Assembly: GCF_004138165.1 (NCBI RefSeq)
Contig: NZ_RYFF01000004.1
Location: 157,182 to 221,181, forward strand
Source of the DNA: Candidatus Chloroploca sp. Khr17
Lineage (GTDB): Bacteria; Chloroflexota; Chloroflexia; Chloroflexales; Chloroflexaceae
Direction: 5' to 3'
DNA length: 64,000 nucleotides
Part shown: positions 9,016 through 16,692 of the stretch, in pieces
Numbering within the stretch: position 1 is the first letter of the stretch
How the letters are laid out: every line of letters starts with the position of its first letter
Position numbers and translations under genes: made by a program
Notes under the pieces: generated by a model
What the model was told of the DNA's origin: nothing
Databases searched by the model: none
Seen by the model: only the letters and a program-made list of their open reading frames with translations

Positions 9016-12000
9016 TTAAACCCGATCACACTTCAACACCAGCAACGTAATATCATCATACGGTGGTTGCCCACGCCCATGCGCCGTCACAGCTTGCAGT
9101 ATCGCCTCAACGAGTACCTCTGCATGTTCATGGTGATGTCGCCGGATCAGGTCACGTAATCGATCAGTGCCAAATTCGCTCTGTACTTCATCAATGGTTT
9201 CGGTTGCCCCATCCGTGTAACAGAGCAAAATGTCGCCAGGTTCCAGACATATTTCGGCTTCGTTGAGTTGAATTTCTTCCAGAACACCCAACGCAATCCC
9301 CGGTGTCCGTAGTTCGGTAATCGTGCCATCGTTGGCATGATAATGCAGTGGTGGATTGTGCCCGGCCACACTGTACCGCACATGGCCCGTGTCTGGCTGG
9401 AGAATACCATAAAAAAGCGTAACAAACATACCCGATTCCGAGTCTCGGTTGATCCATCTGTTCGCCCGTTCTAACGCCACTGATGGTGATGATCCATCGA
9501 GGGCCGCCGCACGAACCAGCGAACGCGAAAGGGCCATAAAGAGGGCGGCCGGGACCCCTTTGTCGCTTACATCAGCGATCACAAAACCGAGGGGCATCGC
9601 TCGTTCCTCGCCGTCATGCACCTGGGTGCCTGCCGGTAGACGCCAGAAGTCAAAAAAATCCCCCCCAACCATCCGTGCCGAACGCCACGCCGAGGCGATC
9701 TGCCAACCCTCTAGGTGTGGGGATCGTGATGGCAACAGGGCCGTCTGCAATTCACGGGCCACCTTGATCTCTTGCTCAAGTCTCGTCGCCGCTTCCGCTT
9801 CCTGCGCGAGTTGCAGGCTCTCTAGGGCTGCCGCCACCTGACGTGCGGCACCAATGCAAAGGTTGATCTGCCGAGTGTCAAATTCCGCGATCACTTCATC
9901 AAAATCAAGCACCAGTGCGCCGAGATGCCCACTTCGCCCGGTCAAAGGAAGTGCAACGAGGCTTTGCCCTGCATTGATGCGCGCCAGGGCAGGCCAGGCA
10001 CGCGTGCGCTCCTCGGCGCCGCTGATCCTGATCAATGGCATCGGTTGACTCGTCTGTAGGCTATAGACGCGAGCCAGCAGCGGAGCCTCGGTCAACGTGA
10101 TCGGCACCCCGCTCAGCGCATCGCGCAGCTTGCCGATCACCCCATAACTTGAGCGTACCACAAAAGCCTCTTGCTCCCAAAGCAAGAGATAACACCGTAC
10201 CGCGCCGAGCAAGATCGGCGGCAGGCGTACCGCAGTCGCCAGCAGGTCTTCGACACAGTTGGCCCGGCCAATATTCTCGGCCACTTGCAGCAGTGCATTG
10301 AGCGTCCAGGCCTCTTCTTGTTGTGCCCGATAGATATTGGCACTGTCAATCGCAATTGCAATCTGATCGGCCAGGGTGCGCATCACAAAGAGATCGTCGG
10401 CATCAAAATCATTGACTTCGGCACTCTGCACATCAAGAATGCCAACCACCTCTGCGCCGATCCGTAGGGGCACTACCAGCTCAGAACGGGTACTACTATT
10501 GCCAGCAATATAGCGCGGATCGCGCTGGACATCGCCAATCAAGATAACCTCTTTGCTGCGTGCAGTGGCCCCAATCAAGCCTTGCCCAATCATCAGTGAC
10601 CGTGTACGCACCGCTTCGAGTTGTTCATCCGTCGCGGTCGAGGCGCGGAAGTAGATCCGTTCATCGCCTGGTTTCAGGGTAAAGATATGGACAGGATGGT
10701 ACGCAAAATGTTCGCGGATCAAGCGAACAATGGCCGGCAAGAGTTGCTCAAGATCAAGGATAGCCGTGATGCGTTCGCTGACCTGCTGAATTGCCTGGAG
10801 TTGCACTGCCCGACGGCGCGCCTCACTAAACGCACGCGCCCGGGTGATGGCAACCGCAGCCTGATCGGCAATCAACGAGAGCAGGCGCAGATCATTGGCC
10901 GCAAACGCCCCCGGCTGATAACTCTGCACCGACAACGAGCCAATCACCTCTTCGCCGATGAGCAAGGGCACATAGATCCCCGAACGAGGCGGGCGTTCGC
11001 TCTGGTAGCGTGGACGGGCTGGCAGGTGCTTCATCTCCTCAAGAAAATCTTCGACCAGCAGCGCTTTGCCCGTCTGATGCATCCAGCCAATCAAGCCATC
11101 ACCATCGGCAAGATCAACCGTGAGCCGGGGCAAGCGCACATTGTCCTGAACGCGCACCATTAATGTATACCGCGAACCCTCGAAGAGCCCGATATGAAAC
11201 GATGAGGTATCCACAACTTTGCCAGCCTCGCGATACACGAGTTCGCAGAGCGTCGCCACGTCGAGTTCACTCCGGATGATGGCCCGACTCACCTCATTGA
11301 GCATCGCGAGTTCACGGACTGAGCGGCGCTGGCTGGCAAGGTTCAGCGAAGCCCGGCGCACCGCTGCGGCAGCGGCAACCATCGCCAGGCCGGCCAGGAG
11401 AAAATAGGCCATCCCAAGCTCGCGATAGATCGCCGCCCCGAGCAACGCCAGCGGCAGGGGCAAAAGTTCGGCCCCCAGCGCAAGGTACCATGTGCGCTGC
11501 CACCATGCGAAGACAGCCGGCAGCCCCCCCTGAAGCCACTCACGTCCAACGCGGGTCAACTGGATGATCCCAAAGAGACTGAGCGTACTCCAGATCAAAA
11601 GCGCAACCGGATCAAGGGCAGCCGGATCATACTGTGAGCGTCCCGTCGCTGCGGTCGCAAGCATGGCCCCGAGCAGCACGCCAGCGGCCCGCATCCCGCC
11701 ACGAAGGAAAGGGCGGGCAACGAGATAATAGAGCGTACGTGGGCGATTATAAATCAGCGTCAACAACAACCCAGAGAGAGCGCCCTCAAGCGCGGCGATC
11801 AAGGCCGCCGCACTCGGGCCAAGGCTTAGCGCAGCGGTGAGCAAAACCACGCCCGCGAGACCATAGACCTCGGCGAACGACGTACGAAAACTGAGCGCAT
11901 CAATCGCAAGGGCAAGGGCGGCAAAAAACAAGAGCGCCGGCAACGAAGGCACAAACCAGGGCGCAAAGAGTAGCCAGAGCCAGCCAGGGAGACCGACGAG

Positions 12001-12039
12001 CAATGCGTAGAGCATCAGTAGCCGTTCGTGTTTCACCAT
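9016..12039 (-). CDS. Membrane GAF-SpoIIE (PP2C) serine phosphatase, RsbU-like
   Basis: About 1007 residues. A block of six to eight hydrophobic helices fills the first ~225 residues. Three GAF-type sensory domains follow (about 245-400, 405-570 and 575-745), then a helical linker leads into a SpoIIE/PP2C domain (about 770-1005) with the metal-binding MVGGDFFDF, the ADVSDKG strand and the late CYTDGATE motif. RsbU-type phosphatases dephosphorylate STAS antagonists and thereby release a partner-switch. It is the last gene after the STAS and RsbW-STAS genes (gap ~95), so its likely substrates are encoded beside it. A GTG ten codons upstream is an alternative start; neither has a clear ribosome site. 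Confidence 0.88.
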   Translation of the reverse strand: MVKHERLLMLYALLVGLPGWLWLLFAPWFVPSLPALLFFAALALAIDALSFRTSFAEVYGLAGVVLLTAALSLGPSAAALIAALEGALSGLLLTLIYNRPRTLYYLVARPFLRGGMRAAGVLLGAMLATAATGRSQYDPAALDPVALLIWSTLSLFGIIQLTRVGREWLQGGLPAVFAWWQRTWYLALGAELLPLPLALLGAAIYRELGMAYFLLAGLAMVAAAAAVRRASLNLASQRRSVRELAMLNEVSRAIIRSELDVATLCELVYREAGKVVDTSSFHIGLFEGSRYTLMVRVQDNVRLPRLTVDLADGDGLIGWMHQTGKALLVEDFLEEMKHLPARPRYQSERPPRSGIYVPLLIGEEVIGSLSVQSYQPGAFAANDLRLLSLIADQAAVAITRARAFSEARRRAVQLQAIQQVSERITAILDLEQLLPAIVRLIREHFAYHPVHIFTLKPGDERIYFRASTATDEQLEAVRTRSLMIGQGLIGATARSKEVILIGDVQRDPRYIAGNSSTRSELVVPLRIGAEVVGILDVQSAEVNDFDADDLFVMRTLADQIAIAIDSANIYRAQQEEAWTLNALLQVAENIGRANCVEDLLATAVRLPPILLGAVRCYLLLWEQEAFVVRSSYGVIGKLRDALSGVPITLTEAPLLARVYSLQTSQPMPLIRISGAEERTRAWPALARINAGQSLVALPLTGRSGHLGALVLDFDEVIAEFDTRQINLCIGAARQVAAALESLQLAQEAEAATRLEQEIKVARELQTALLPSRSPHLEGWQIASAWRSARMVGGDFFDFWRLPAGTQVHDGEERAMPLGFVIADVSDKGVPAALFMALSRSLVRAAALDGSSPSVALERANRWINRDSESGMFVTLFYGILQPDTGHVRYSVAGHNPPLHYHANDGTITELRTPGIALGVLEEIQLNEAEICLEPGDILLCYTDGATETIDEVQSEFGTDRLRDLIRRHHHEHAEVLVEAILQAVTAHGRGQPPYDDITLLVLKCDRV

Positions 12040-12134
12040 GGCGCATAACAACAGGCATTCACAGCGCACCCGTGGCGGAGGTTCCGCAGGATCGAAGCCC
12101 CCTCACCACGGCAACAATCGTCGCACTGACGCGC

Positions 12135-12884
12135 CTACGAGTGCATACGTCCCTGCCCAAAAGCATGCTGTGCCTCTTCGAGGGTCGGATGGATCGAAAA
12201 CACCTGGACAAAACCGGTGAGGGTAAAGACCTCAAACACCTGGGATTGCAACGAAGCGAGGCGCAACTCACCGCCGAGCGTCATCAACTCTTTGCGGATC
12301 AGCAGCAGGGCACGCAGGCCACTACTCGAAAGAAAATTGACCCCACCGAACTCAAGCAGGACAAAGCGTGCCCCCAGGGCAATGCGTTCGTGAACATCAC
12401 GGGTCAGTTGCGGCGCAGTAACGGCATCAACGCGCCCCGTGACAGGAATCACGACCACATCATCGCGTGAGCCAGGCGTAATATATTTGATCATAGTCAA
12501 CACATTGCCGCCCTGGGGATTAAAATCGAAACGCACCTCGTCCATCAGGCGGGTGATCAAATAGAGCCCGAGCCCACCGACCTGGCGTTCCTCAAGGGGT
12601 GAAGAGATATCAGGGGGCGGCACGTTTTGCGGATCGAACTGGCGACCATAATCGCGTAACTCCAGCACAAACTGATTATGCTCGCACTGCCAGGTCAACG
12701 TCAGATCACCCGGCTCATCGCGATCATACGCGTGCTGGATCACATTGGTTGCTGCTTCATCAACCGCAAGTTGCACCTGCCAGGTCGCCCGCTCATCGAG
12801 GCCAGCGAGTTCAGCGGCCTCAGTCACAAACGCACTGATCCGGGCCAGGGCATCAAGATCGGCGGTAAGAGTAATGCTTTCCAT
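12135..12884 (-). CDS. RsbW-like anti-sigma/serine kinase fused to a STAS domain
   Basis: 249 residues. Residues ~1-135 are a HATPase_c_2 (RsbW/SpoIIAB) kinase with the N-box VDEAATNVIQHAY, the DYGRQFDP G1-like box and VGGLGLYLI. Residues ~143-245 are a STAS fold with SSSGLRALL, which supplies a candidate phosphoserine. RsbW kinases normally bind a sigma factor or another target and phosphorylate a separate STAS protein; here kinase and antagonist-like domain are one chain. The gene lies 21 bases after the free STAS gene and upstream of the SpoIIE phosphatase, making a complete switch. No sigma factor is nearby, so the output may not be a sigma factor. Confidence 0.88.
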   Translation of the reverse strand: MESITLTADLDALARISAFVTEAAELAGLDERATWQVQLAVDEAATNVIQHAYDRDEPGDLTLTWQCEHNQFVLELRDYGRQFDPQNVPPPDISSPLEERQVGGLGLYLITRLMDEVRFDFNPQGGNVLTMIKYITPGSRDDVVVIPVTGRVDAVTAPQLTRDVHERIALGARFVLLEFGGVNFLSSSGLRALLLIRKELMTLGGELRLASLQSQVFEVFTLTGFVQVFSIHPTLEEAQHAFGQGRMHS

Positions 12885-12905
12885 AGGCTGAAGGCGAATA
12901 TCTGG

Positions 12906-13256
12906 CTAAAATGAGCCGACCGCCTCAATCGTATCGTTGTAGAGTTCGAAGAGCGAGGTAAACCCGGTGAGATCAAACACTTCTTTGATGCGCGGAGGCA
13001 ACCCAGCAATCCGAATATCGCCCCCCTCAAGATCAGTGATTTTCCATTCACGGGCACGTTTCCGTGCTTCAATCAAGACACGCAGGCCAGGGCTGCTAAT
13101 ATATTCTAATTTGGAACAGTCGAGCACAATCCGGTAACGACCCTCGTCAAAGAGGGCATCAATGCGCTGTTTCAACTGCACTGCCGTTGCCGCATCAACC
13201 CGACCAGCAATCTCAAGCAAATCAACCCGATTAAAGCGGCGGTGGTCAATATTCAT
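12906..13256 (-). CDS. STAS-domain anti-sigma-factor antagonist (RsbV/SpoIIAA-like)
   Basis: 116 residues, the size of a single STAS domain. The core VDLLEIAGRVDAATA strand and the YISSPGLRVL loop with its phosphorylatable serines are intact. In partner switches the dephosphorylated form binds the RsbW-type kinase and frees its target. It is the first gene of the leftward module, with GAGGTG before the ATG and a TATAAT -10 (complement of 13309-13314) in the upstream gap. The adjacent kinase-STAS fusion and SpoIIE phosphatase are the natural partners. Confidence 0.9.
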   Translation of the reverse strand: MNIDHRRFNRVDLLEIAGRVDAATAVQLKQRIDALFDEGRYRIVLDCSKLEYISSPGLRVLIEARKRAREWKITDLEGGDIRIAGLPPRIKEVFDLTGFTSLFELYNDTIEAVGSF

Positions 13257-13459
13257 GCCTACACCTCACGACAACAGCCTCAACGACCTGTGTGCTACGC
13301 ACAAAGAAATTATAACACACTACGTCTCGTCTTCAGGTCTCCTGCCCTGGAGCCATCAGGAAGCATTGGGTGGCGCGAAAAAAGCCCGCGACGTGACATG
13401 TTGTACGCCAGACAACTCGGCAACAGCAGTGGAATTTGGAACCCCAGTCGTCATAAAGC

Positions 13460-14548
13460 TTACACCGGCATTGACTCATTTGCCCCCGACACCGTCAAAG
13501 GCAGCGTTGCCTTAACTTTGCGCAGGCGGGTCACAGCATCGATCGCTGCATCGTGTACATTGGCATCTTCGTCTTCCATGGCTCGCAGCAAGGCATTGAT
13601 CACGGGGGTCGTCGCAGCGGCCACGCCAAGCCTCCCAATGGCCCGAGCCGCTGCTTCACGCGCATAAGGGTCGCGATCGCTGATCAAATCGGTGAGCTTT
13701 TCGACCATTTCACGCGTTCCCGCAAGCTCACCCAGTTGGCCCAGGGCCAGCGCTGCGGCTGAGCGCACAAAGGGATCGGTATCACTCAGGCAGAGACTGA
13801 GGTGATCGATCAGTTGGGGGGAAGCAATCCGTTCACCCAGCAAGCCCAGCGTGCGCGCTGCAGCGTAACGAGTTTCGAGATCGCAATCATAGAGCGCCAC
13901 CCGCGTCAAGGCTTTGACCAGCAGCGCAGGCGGAGTGCCGGCAAACAACCCCAGCATCCGTGCCGAAGCAGCCCGCACATGCGCGGCACTGTCATTCAGG
14001 CCATCATGCAATAAAACAAGATCGGCAGCCGTATACATACCTTCGCGCTGTCGCAGGCTGCGAATCGTTTCATACCGTGATTGCCAACCTGGATCATGAA
14101 GGAGATGCCGTAACTGATCCAGTTCGGTCGGCGGATACCCATCCAGTTCGGTCAGCAAAGTCACACGCAACCATTCATCACGGCTGCTATTTAACCGTTG
14201 CCGCGCCAGATGGATCACATTCAAACCAACAATCAGTTGCTCAACTGCTGAGCGTAACTCTGCCTGCGAACGCAGTTCCCGCTCGATCAGGGTAGATAGT
14301 TGAAAGCGAATACGCCCCGCGCGCCGTACAATGATATCGGCACCAGGCCCCTGCACCATCTCTGCCAGGGTGAGCACGGCAGCAACTGGCTCACGCTGAA
14401 AAGCTTGGAGGAATGGTTCGAGCGTTCTTACAGCAAGATAACCAAGGACTGAGCTTGTTCCGGAGATCTGAATTTCTTGTTGTGGGTTACGCGTAAAGCT
14501 ATGCATCTGTTCAGCAATACACGTTCGCCATAACTCCTGGTCAAACAT
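13460..14548 (-). CDS. HEAT-repeat protein
   Basis: 362 residues. The C-terminal ~200 residues are consecutive ~30-residue HEAT repeats with the pattern D.(D/S)P.VR..AA.ALG.LG, for example VRSAAALALGQLGEL and AREAAARAIGRLGVA. The N-terminal part is helical without recognisable motifs. HEAT arrays are protein-binding scaffolds, and no catalytic residues are seen. It reads toward the STAS gene 203 bases downstream, so it may be expressed with the partner-switching module or independently. TATAAT sequences (complements) lie within 90 bases upstream of the start. No Shine-Dalgarno is evident. Confidence 0.78.
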   Translation of the reverse strand: MFDQELWRTCIAEQMHSFTRNPQQEIQISGTSSVLGYLAVRTLEPFLQAFQREPVAAVLTLAEMVQGPGADIIVRRAGRIRFQLSTLIERELRSQAELRSAVEQLIVGLNVIHLARQRLNSSRDEWLRVTLLTELDGYPPTELDQLRHLLHDPGWQSRYETIRSLRQREGMYTAADLVLLHDGLNDSAAHVRAASARMLGLFAGTPPALLVKALTRVALYDCDLETRYAAARTLGLLGERIASPQLIDHLSLCLSDTDPFVRSAAALALGQLGELAGTREMVEKLTDLISDRDPYAREAAARAIGRLGVAAATTPVINALLRAMEDEDANVHDAAIDAVTRLRKVKATLPLTVSGANESMPV

Positions 14549-14712
14549 AGCTATGTTTAACAGATAGCATTATAGTTTTTCATGTGGAGACACGCTATCT
14601 GTTTTCTCCTGCCTTATCGGAATTATAGCACACCAGCCTACCGCAAAGAGGGCAAGGAAGCGTAGAAATTAAGTTTCTGCCAAACGACTTTACAGATACA
14701 GCAGTCCTGCTC

Positions 14713-14755
14713 GGGTTGTATACAGGAGTGTCGGCTTGGGTTGTATACAGGAGTG
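14713..14755. repeat. two direct copies of an 18-base sequence
   Basis: GGGTTGTATACAGGAGTG occurs at 14713-14730 and 14738-14755, seven bases apart. Each copy is followed by a TCGGC or CCGAC triplet-like core. It forms the left part of a repeat block filling the ~510-base gap before rsmA, where no gene is visible. Confidence 0.85.
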
Positions 14756-14759
14756 CCGA

Positions 14760-14895
14760 CTTATGGTCTTCCAGAAATGAATCCGATAGAGCCCACGAAG
14801 GTGGGCTTCGCTTCCCATAGCCGAGGGCTTATGGTCTTCCAGAAATGAATCCGGTCTAGCCCGCGCAGACGGGCTTCGCTTCCCATAGCCGAGGG
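14760..14895. repeat. tandem repeat, two 68-base units
   Basis: The second unit begins at 14828 and matches the first over almost its whole length, differing mainly in a short central palindrome (CCCACGAAGGTGGG against CCCGCGCAGACGGG). Each unit can fold at AGCCC...GGGCT. The compensating changes in the two arms suggest the hairpin is conserved. Similar GGGCTTCGCTTCCCATAGCC pieces are common as dispersed elements in filamentous anoxygenic phototroph genomes, from memory. Confidence 0.85.
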
Positions 14896-14981
14896 CTTCA
14901 GCCCCACGGCATCGGGCGCATACCGGATTATGTACTGGAACACCATTAGCCGGCACTCCTATAGGCACAAATCGTCTAGGA

Positions 14982-15009
14982 TTGTTATACGTTAGGGTTG
15001 CGATAGAAT
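14982..15009 (+). promoter_or_regulatory. possible rsmA promoter
   Basis: TTGTTA and TAGAAT are 16 bases apart and about 50 bases upstream of the rsmA start. It lies just right of the repeat block. Moderate match only. Confidence 0.4.
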
Positions 15010-15059
15010 GGTATGCTAACAATCAGCATCTCGAGAAGTAGCAACATGCAAGGAACCTG

Positions 15060-15920
15060 ATGTCTAATCCATATCTACATCCCCAGCGCATTCGTGCCGC
15101 CCTACGCACCCTTGATCTCCGCCCCAGTCGTGGTATGGGCCAAAATTTTTTACTTGATGCCGACGCTCTGGCTACGATTGTCACGGCAGCCGAGTTGTCA
15201 CCCACCGATCTTGTGGTCGAGGTTGGCCCTGGTCTGGGGGTGCTCACCTGGGAATTGACGCGACAGGCCGCCCATACCATCGCTATCGAACTCGACCGTC
15301 GCCTTGCGGCGCGGCTCACCGAAGAGTTTGCCGGTCAACCGCTGACCATTGTGCAGGATGATGTGTTACGGGTTCGTCCAGGCGATCTATTGCCACCCAA
15401 CACACACACGTCAGGCTATAAACTGGTGGCGAATCTTCCCTATGCCATTACGTCAGCGGTGCTACGCCATTTTCTTGAAGCCGATCCTTGCCCAACGCTC
15501 TCGGTCGTCCTTGTTCAGTGGGAAGTGGCCCAACGCATTACCGCTGCCCCCGGTGATTTGAGCATCCTCGCACACTCGGTACAACTTTATGCCGAACCCA
15601 CGATCGTCGCTCGCGTCCCTGCGAGCAGTTTTTTGCCAGCACCCGCCGTTGATTCCGCAGTGCTACGCCTGCGTCGTCGCCAGGAACTCGCCGTCACGGT
15701 TGCTGATGTGAACCGCCTCTTTCGGGTGATCAAGGCCGGTTTTCTGCACGGGCGTAAACAACTTGGCAATGCCCTGCCCGGCGGCCTCGCGGCAATGGGC
15801 TTCGATGTGCCCCGCGCGACAGCGCTCGTCGCCCTCGCTGACGCTGGCATTGACCCCCAACGCCGCGCCGAAACCCTGACCCTCACTGAATGGGCCAGGC
15901 TTGATGCGCAGATCTGGTAA
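15060..15920 (+). CDS. rsmA: 16S rRNA dimethyladenosine transferase
   Basis: 286 residues, the normal RsmA/KsgA size. The SAM-binding motif is VEVGPGLGVLT, preceded by GQNFLLDADAL, and the catalytic NLPY motif lies at about 128-131. The C-terminal helical part is complete. The enzyme dimethylates the two adjacent adenines in helix 45 of 16S rRNA during late 30S assembly. AAGGAA lies just before the ATG. It stands alone between a repeat block and the PPOX gene. The slightly extended loop after the fourth strand does not disturb any motif. Confidence 0.95.
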   Translation: MSNPYLHPQRIRAALRTLDLRPSRGMGQNFLLDADALATIVTAAELSPTDLVVEVGPGLGVLTWELTRQAAHTIAIELDRRLAARLTEEFAGQPLTIVQDDVLRVRPGDLLPPNTHTSGYKLVANLPYAITSAVLRHFLEADPCPTLSVVLVQWEVAQRITAAPGDLSILAHSVQLYAEPTIVARVPASSFLPAPAVDSAVLRLRRRQELAVTVADVNRLFRVIKAGFLHGRKQLGNALPGGLAAMGFDVPRATALVALADAGIDPQRRAETLTLTEWARLDAQIW

Positions 15921-16014
15921 TCAGCTTTTGTCAATGTTTTGTCATTGCTTTGCACAGAATATATGGTATAATGTGGCTAGTGGGCACGAAAAATAAAGAC
16001 AAATGAGGTGTGGT

Positions 16015-16416
16015 ATGGAACAGACTATTCCGGGAAAACCCTTCAGCATTCTCTATAAGCAGCAGTACGCCAATCTCTTCACCTTTCGCAAGAATGGTGA
16101 GGCCATCAAAACGCCGATCTGGTTTGCCGAGCGTCAGGGCAAGATCTATGTGATGACCACCATGGATTCAGGCAAGGTCAAGCGCATTCGTAATAATGGC
16201 CGGGTTCAGATTGGCCCCTCAGATCGCGCTGGCAAGCCTCTTGGCCCTACCGTCGAGGCCCATGCCCGTATCCTCGAAGAACACGAGACTCAGGTAGCGA
16301 AAGATGCGCTCGACCGCAAGTATGGTCTGTTCAAGGCGATCTTCGATTTCTTCGGTACCCTCAGCGGGATGAACCGTGCCTGGATCGAGATTTCACCCGC
16401 GCCCGACGTACTTTAG
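16015..16416 (+). CDS. PPOX-class (F420- or FMN-dependent) flavoprotein
   Basis: 133 residues with a split-barrel pattern: KPFSILYKQQYANLFTFRKNG, then KTPIWFAERQGKIYVMTT, and the typical SGKVKRIRNNGRVQIGPSD. This resembles the small Rv2061-type F420-dependent oxidoreductases or general stress flavoproteins, which reduce unidentified small molecules. Cofactor choice cannot be settled from the sequence. GAGGTG precedes this ATG, which is preferred to an ATG four codons earlier. A TATAAT lies at 15969-15974 without a good -35. A strong hairpin terminator follows 37 bases after the stop. Confidence 0.78.
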   Translation: MEQTIPGKPFSILYKQQYANLFTFRKNGEAIKTPIWFAERQGKIYVMTTMDSGKVKRIRNNGRVQIGPSDRAGKPLGPTVEAHARILEEHETQVAKDALDRKYGLFKAIFDFFGTLSGMNRAWIEISPAPDVL

Positions 16417-16453
16417 GGCTGCTACCCTGACAATCAAGCATGCACGGAGGAAC

Positions 16454-16482
16454 AAAAACGACCAGCAAAGCTGGTCGTTTTT
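16454..16482 (+). terminator. Rho-independent terminator with AAA triloop
   Basis: AAAAACGACCAGC and GCTGGTCGTTTTT pair perfectly over 13 bases around AAA. The terminal T-run completes a classic bidirectional terminator after the PPOX gene. Confidence 0.9.
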
Positions 16483-16499
16483 GATAGGGCTGTTGCAAA

Positions 16500-16591
16500 G
16501 TCTGCCTCCGGATGTGGGGTGTGAAGCGGCTTCGCCGCTCCACGAGATTGTTTGGTTCGTTTTGGCGGCTTCGCCGCCAAAACAAACCAAA
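16500..16591. repeat. GCCTCCGG-type repeat with TTC-triloop hairpins
   Basis: Begins GCCTCCGGATGTGGGG, then two hairpins closed by TTC: GCGGC-TTC-GCCGC and, at 16560-16582, TTTTGGCGGC-TTC-GCCGCCAAAA, with flanking TTTGGTT/AACCAAA extending the stem. Similar GCCTCCGG...GGGG starts occur near 46191 and 49107, each followed by a long palindrome, so this is a dispersed family. No gene is seen between the terminator and the next start. Confidence 0.6.
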
Positions 16592-16692
16592 AACTGGGGC
16601 TTGGGACGCAATCCCAACGGCGTTGCATTAGCCCGGTCGTTTTTGATGCCACACGCACGCTTCATGGAAGGCATGTGGTAGTATAAGCACCT

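Noticed and set aside
14690..14960. CRISPR array
   Set aside because: Only two copies of each repeat, no regular unique spacers and no cas genes.
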